Positions 5,918 to 8,258 of a DNA stretch of 8,258 nucleotides are shown piece by piece. The first letter of the stretch is position 1. The number at the start of each line of letters is the position of its first letter. Origin of the DNA: an uncultured Micavibrio sp. (GTDB lineage Bacteria > Pseudomonadota > Alphaproteobacteria > Micavibrionales > UBA1664). The notes under the pieces were generated by a model, which searched no databases, was not told the DNA's origin, and saw only the letters and a program-made list of their open reading frames with translations. A program made the position numbers and the translations under genes. Location: contig CALBME010000110.1 of NCBI GenBank assembly GCA_937896295.1, forward strand, positions 1 through 8,258, given 5' to 3'.

Positions 5918-6892
5918 ATGCACAGTGTCACGATCCCCGATGAATTTGACAATGCCCGTTTTGACAGGGCTCTTGCCGCACTTTTGCCGGATCTCTCGCG
6001 CTCGCGCCTGAAATCCCTGATTGAGGGCGGCGCGGTCACGCTGGACGGTAAAACCGCCGATGACGCCTCCCGCCGGGTCAGGGCGGGGCAGGTGGTGACG
6101 CTGGTCGTTCCCGCGGCCGAACCCGCCGAACCGGTGGCGCAGGATATTCCCCTCGACATCGTGTTCGAGGATAAGGACCTGATCGTCCTTAACAAACCTG
6201 CCGGTCTGGTCGTGCATCCCGCCGCAGGCCATGCGCAGGGCACGCTGGTGAACGCGCTTTTGCATCACTGCGGCGATTCCCTGTCGGGTATTGGCGGGGT
6301 GAAACGCCCCGGCATTGTCCATCGCCTGGACAAGGACACCTCCGGCCTCATGCTGGTGGCCAAGAACGATCACGCCCACAACGCCCTGTCGGCCCAGCTC
6401 TCTGACCGCACCATGTCGCGCACCTATCAGGCGGTGGTCTGGGGCATGCCTGCGCCCCCCATGGGCCGCGTCTATGCCGATATCGACCGCCACCCGCGCG
6501 ACCGCCAGCGCATGAGCGTCCGTCCCGGTGGACGCGAGGCCGCAACCAATTACAAGGTCATCGAAAAATTCGGTGAAACCGCGGCATTGGTGGAATGCCG
6601 GCTGGAAACCGGGCGCACCCACCAGATCCGCGTTCATATGCAGCACATCAAACATCCGGTTCTGGGTGACCCCCTGTACGGGGCGCAGAAGACCGCCGTA
6701 ACCGCTGCCCTGAAAAAGGCGGGGCTGAAAGAACCCGTGATGGCGGGAATCATGGGCTTCCCGCGTCAGGCCCTGCACGCCATTGCGCTCGAATTCGTGC
6801 ACCCCGCCACGGGCCGTACCCGCCATTTTGAGGGTAAATTACCCAGTGATATGAAGGACTTGATTAAAAATCTGCGCCGCTGCGAAAAATAG
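5918..6892 (+). CDS. rluD: 23S rRNA pseudouridine synthase, RluA family, RluD-like
   Basis: The 324-residue product matches E. coli RluD (326) in length and order. It isomerises uridines in helix 69 of 23S rRNA (1911, 1915, 1917 in E. coli), supporting subunit assembly. An N-terminal S4 RNA-binding domain (about 12-62, with FDRALAALLPDLSRSRLKSL) precedes the catalytic domain: PLDIVFEDKDLIVLNKPAGL (78-97), VVHPAAG (98-104), the catalytic motif HRLDKDTSGL with Asp138, RLETGRTHQIRVHMQHIKHP (228-247), LGDPLYG (249-255), and FPRQALHA near the end. The terminal LPSDMKDLIKNLRR resembles the RluD tail more than RluC. The start is set by TAAGG at good spacing. The upstream neighbour is divergent, so the promoter must overlap the glycosyltransferase start. 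In several alphaproteobacteria rluD is followed by rpoH; here a gap and a convergent gene follow. RluC-type specificity is the main alternative. Confidence 0.93.
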   Translation: MHSVTIPDEFDNARFDRALAALLPDLSRSRLKSLIEGGAVTLDGKTADDASRRVRAGQVVTLVVPAAEPAEPVAQDIPLDIVFEDKDLIVLNKPAGLVVHPAAGHAQGTLVNALLHHCGDSLSGIGGVKRPGIVHRLDKDTSGLMLVAKNDHAHNALSAQLSDRTMSRTYQAVVWGMPAPPMGRVYADIDRHPRDRQRMSVRPGGREAATNYKVIEKFGETAALVECRLETGRTHQIRVHMQHIKHPVLGDPLYGAQKTAVTAALKKAGLKEPVMAGIMGFPRQALHAIALEFVHPATGRTRHFEGKLPSDMKDLIKNLRRCEK

Positions 6893-6894
6893 GC

Positions 6895-6932
6895 TTGCAG
6901 TTGTTTAAAGTTTTATGTAAATTAAATACATA
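6895..6932 (+). promoter_or_regulatory. AT-rich promoter-like patch downstream of rluD
   Basis: Bases 6901-6930 contain only five G or C, in sharp contrast to the surrounding GC-rich sequence. TTGCAG (6895-6900) followed after 17 bases by TAAATT (6918-6923) gives a weak -35/-10 pair, and TTGTTT (6901-6906) is another candidate -35. The composition is more convincing than the match. Confidence 0.35.
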
Positions 6933-7051
6933 GGGTGTCGCCCTGCTCAGGTGACGAAACGGACAACGCCCTATTTTGCCACTTCTTTTAGTGACTTCGT
7001 GTGACCCACTTCCAACTCTTCAAGGCCGCCCCTCGGGGCGGCCCTTTTTTT
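6930..7051 (+). ncRNA. Candidate small RNA or structured rluD 3' UTR
   Basis: Between the AT-rich patch and the terminator lie about 120 bases with no plausible ORF. ATAGGGTGT (6930-6938) pairs over nine positions (one G-U) with ACGCCCTAT (6966-6974). The same 5' strand can alternatively form a short hairpin with CGCCCT at 6939-6944 (AGGGT/GCCCT), so two exclusive folds are possible. A pyrimidine-rich stretch (about 6974-7023) leads into the terminator. I recognise no known family (not tRNA, tmRNA, 6S or a riboswitch that I can identify). A long untranslated tail of rluD explains the same features. Confidence 0.3.
7024..7051 (+). terminator. Rho-independent terminator
   Basis: GGCCGCCC (7024-7031) and GGGCGGCC (7036-7043) form an 8-bp GC stem closing a CTCG tetraloop, followed by C and seven T's (7045-7051). 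It is oriented for plus-strand transcripts, ending rluD or the candidate RNA. The T-run stops two bases before the convergent YjbH-like stop codon. On the minus strand the hairpin is preceded by A's and has no T-tract, so it should work in one direction only. Confidence 0.9.
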
Positions 7052-7053
7052 CG

Positions 7054-8258
7054 CTACAGCGGGTCCAGCAACCGGTTCCAGTCGCGCAGAATGCTCCGCG
7101 CCGACAGCGGCTCGGTAAAGGTTTCGATGGGCAGGGGGCGTTCCAGCATCTGTCCGCCGTCGCGTCCCATCTGGCGCATGGTCACGCGCGCATCGCTGCG
7201 CGGTCCCATGGTCCAGGTCAGGCGCATCATTCCGTCGAAATGCGTATCTCCGATCATGCCCTGGTCTTCGCGCCGGTCGGTCCAGGTGAGGCCCGCTTCC
7301 AGCCGCGCGCGCGTGCTGATCTGCTGGCTCACCCCCACGGTCGCGCCGTGATCGCCCGCCAGGTATTGCCCTGCTGCAAGCGTAAACGTCGTGGTTGAAA
7401 ACGGCACGTCGTAACCCGCGCGCACATGGCCCGTGAAATGGTGGTCGCCCCATGCGTGGTTCCATGCGCTGTCCGGGTCCCGCCGCCACAACGCCCACGC
7501 ATCGACCCCGGTCCAGAAGGCCGACCCGAACGGGCGCCAGATCATTTCACCGCCTGCGCCGCCGTACATTTCCTCAAGATATCCGGCGGTGACGCCCACA
7601 TGCACGTCGCTGACCGGTGTCGTGTGCCATGACAGGTACAGGCGCTCCATCGTGATTTCGCCGTTATGCGCGAACGACTCCATGTCGCGGCGCACCGGTT
7701 CGCGCTCATCCTCGATGCGCGCAAGCGCATCGGCATTGCCGCCAAGCGTATAGGCCAGGGCGCCGCCAAAAATAAAACCACGCGGCCGCGTGATGGTCAC
7801 GCCAGGAATAACCCGCGCGCGATACAGAAAACGCGGATATGTGTCGGTGAAACCCATCTGCACGTCGCTGCGCACATGCCACTGCGTATCGCGGTTCAGC
7901 CGCGTCAGCCAGTTCCACCGCGTTAGCGGCGGGCAGTCCGTGATCGGGTCCACGTTCCACTGCGCATGGTGCCACAGTTCCTGCGGCGATGACTGGCCCT
8001 GCGTGACGGCCAGCCGCACGTCACGCCCCAGAAGGGTAAGGGCAGGGCCGCGCAGGCCCGCCATGACCGGCATGATGGTGACCGGGCGGTCGTCGATATC
8101 GACTTCTTTCGCCTTGATGCGTTTAAGGCCGTAGCCGATGGCGGCAACGGCGTTCTGATTCGGCCCCATATCCATACAGCGGCGGACCTGCGGCTCCTGT
8201 GCATGGGCTGTGCATACCATGGACAAGACGGTCAAAAGCGGCAGAATAAAAGTCCGAA
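7054..8258 (-). CDS. YjbH-domain exported protein (exopolysaccharide outer-membrane component), 5' truncated
   Basis: The frame is open to the window edge, and 400 residues are visible. The first read RTFILPLLTVLSMVCTAHAQ, the end of a signal peptide with an AHA cleavage site, so only a few codons are missing. The Cys lacks a proper lipobox, so signal peptidase I is more likely than a lipoprotein. TTG at 8235 and ATG at 8220 would break the signal peptide. The mature part is rich in alternating aromatic and polar strands, suggesting an outer-membrane beta-barrel. YjbH-like segments are RFLYRARVIPGVTI, AGYLEEMYGGAGGEMIWRPF (residues 217-236 from the TTG), FTGHVRAGYDVPF, AGQYLAGDHGATV and the C-terminal DWNRLLDPL. 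E. coli YjbH is about 700 residues and part of the yjbEFGH exopolysaccharide operon; this copy is clearly shorter, keeping the conserved barrel part. YjbE/F/G partners are not in the window and could lie upstream beyond it. Exact transport role is unknown. Confidence 0.82.
   Translation of the reverse strand, partial: RTFILPLLTVLSMVCTAHAQEPQVRRCMDMGPNQNAVAAIGYGLKRIKAKEVDIDDRPVTIMPVMAGLRGPALTLLGRDVRLAVTQGQSSPQELWHHAQWNVDPITDCPPLTRWNWLTRLNRDTQWHVRSDVQMGFTDTYPRFLYRARVIPGVTITRPRGFIFGGALAYTLGGNADALARIEDEREPVRRDMESFAHNGEITMERLYLSWHTTPVSDVHVGVTAGYLEEMYGGAGGEMIWRPFGSAFWTGVDAWALWRRDPDSAWNHAWGDHHFTGHVRAGYDVPFSTTTFTLAAGQYLAGDHGATVGVSQQISTRARLEAGLTWTDRREDQGMIGDTHFDGMMRLTWTMGPRSDARVTMRQMGRDGGQMLERPLPIETFTEPLSARSILRDWNRLLDPL

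Noticed and set aside
5881..6243. N-terminal extension of the glycosyltransferase by 121 residues
   Set aside because: The extension is the complement of the rluD S4 and catalytic domains and has no similarity to GT4 proteins; the fold starts at MRILIISD.
5885..6826. A minus-strand ORF of 313 codons
   Set aside because: It covers the complement of rluD, which is conserved along its whole length. The product is His/Gly/Arg-rich with no recognisable motif.
1..8258. CRISPR arrays, IS elements, prophage or defence genes
   Set aside because: No regularly spaced repeats, transposase or integrase motifs, or terminal inverted repeats were seen on either strand.

Overview
The window is a GC-rich (about 60% by eye) piece of an alphaproteobacterial chromosome. 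The best taxonomic marker is a CpdR-type single-domain response regulator, a cell-cycle proteolysis adaptor known from Alphaproteobacteria. The genus cannot be read from this sequence. The first 39 bases are not biological: they are Illumina TruSeq adapter plus the tail of an i5 index, so this is the end of an assembled contig and genomic sequence starts at base 40.

Layout. Bases 40-2292, all on the minus strand, hold a surface-polysaccharide block in transcription order: a polytopic membrane protein resembling an O-antigen polymerase (Wzy), then a HisH-like glutaminase, then the first 50 codons of a HisF-like protein cut by the contig end. The HisF copy has lost the catalytic aspartate of histidine biosynthesis but keeps two ammonia-gate residues. 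The pair therefore looks like the ammonia-supplying module of a sugar amidotransferase (WbpG/HisH2/HisF2 type) and not like histidine genes. This block lies directly downstream of a complete tRNA-Val(GAC) gene (2351-2425, minus) with its own recognisable promoter.

Bases 2481-6892 look like core chromosome: cpdR (minus), divergent glucokinase glk (plus), an LpxH-like metallophosphoesterase and a GT4 glycosyltransferase in one minus-strand operon (glycosyltransferase first), then the divergent 23S rRNA pseudouridine synthase gene rluD (plus). Two oddities sit here. The phosphoesterase overlaps the 3' end of glk antisense by 135 bp, and its metal-binding N-terminus lies upstream of every canonical in-frame start codon, which points to a CTG start.

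Bases 6893-7053 are the largest gap: an AT-rich promoter-like patch, a structured stretch without an ORF, and a strong rho-independent terminator, together a candidate small RNA or a long rluD 3' UTR. The right end (7054-8258, minus) is a nearly complete YjbH-type exported beta-rich protein linked to exopolysaccharide export, missing only its first few codons.

Together the window mixes envelope-glycan genes at both ends and in the middle with housekeeping genes. No phage, IS element, CRISPR array or defence system is visible.
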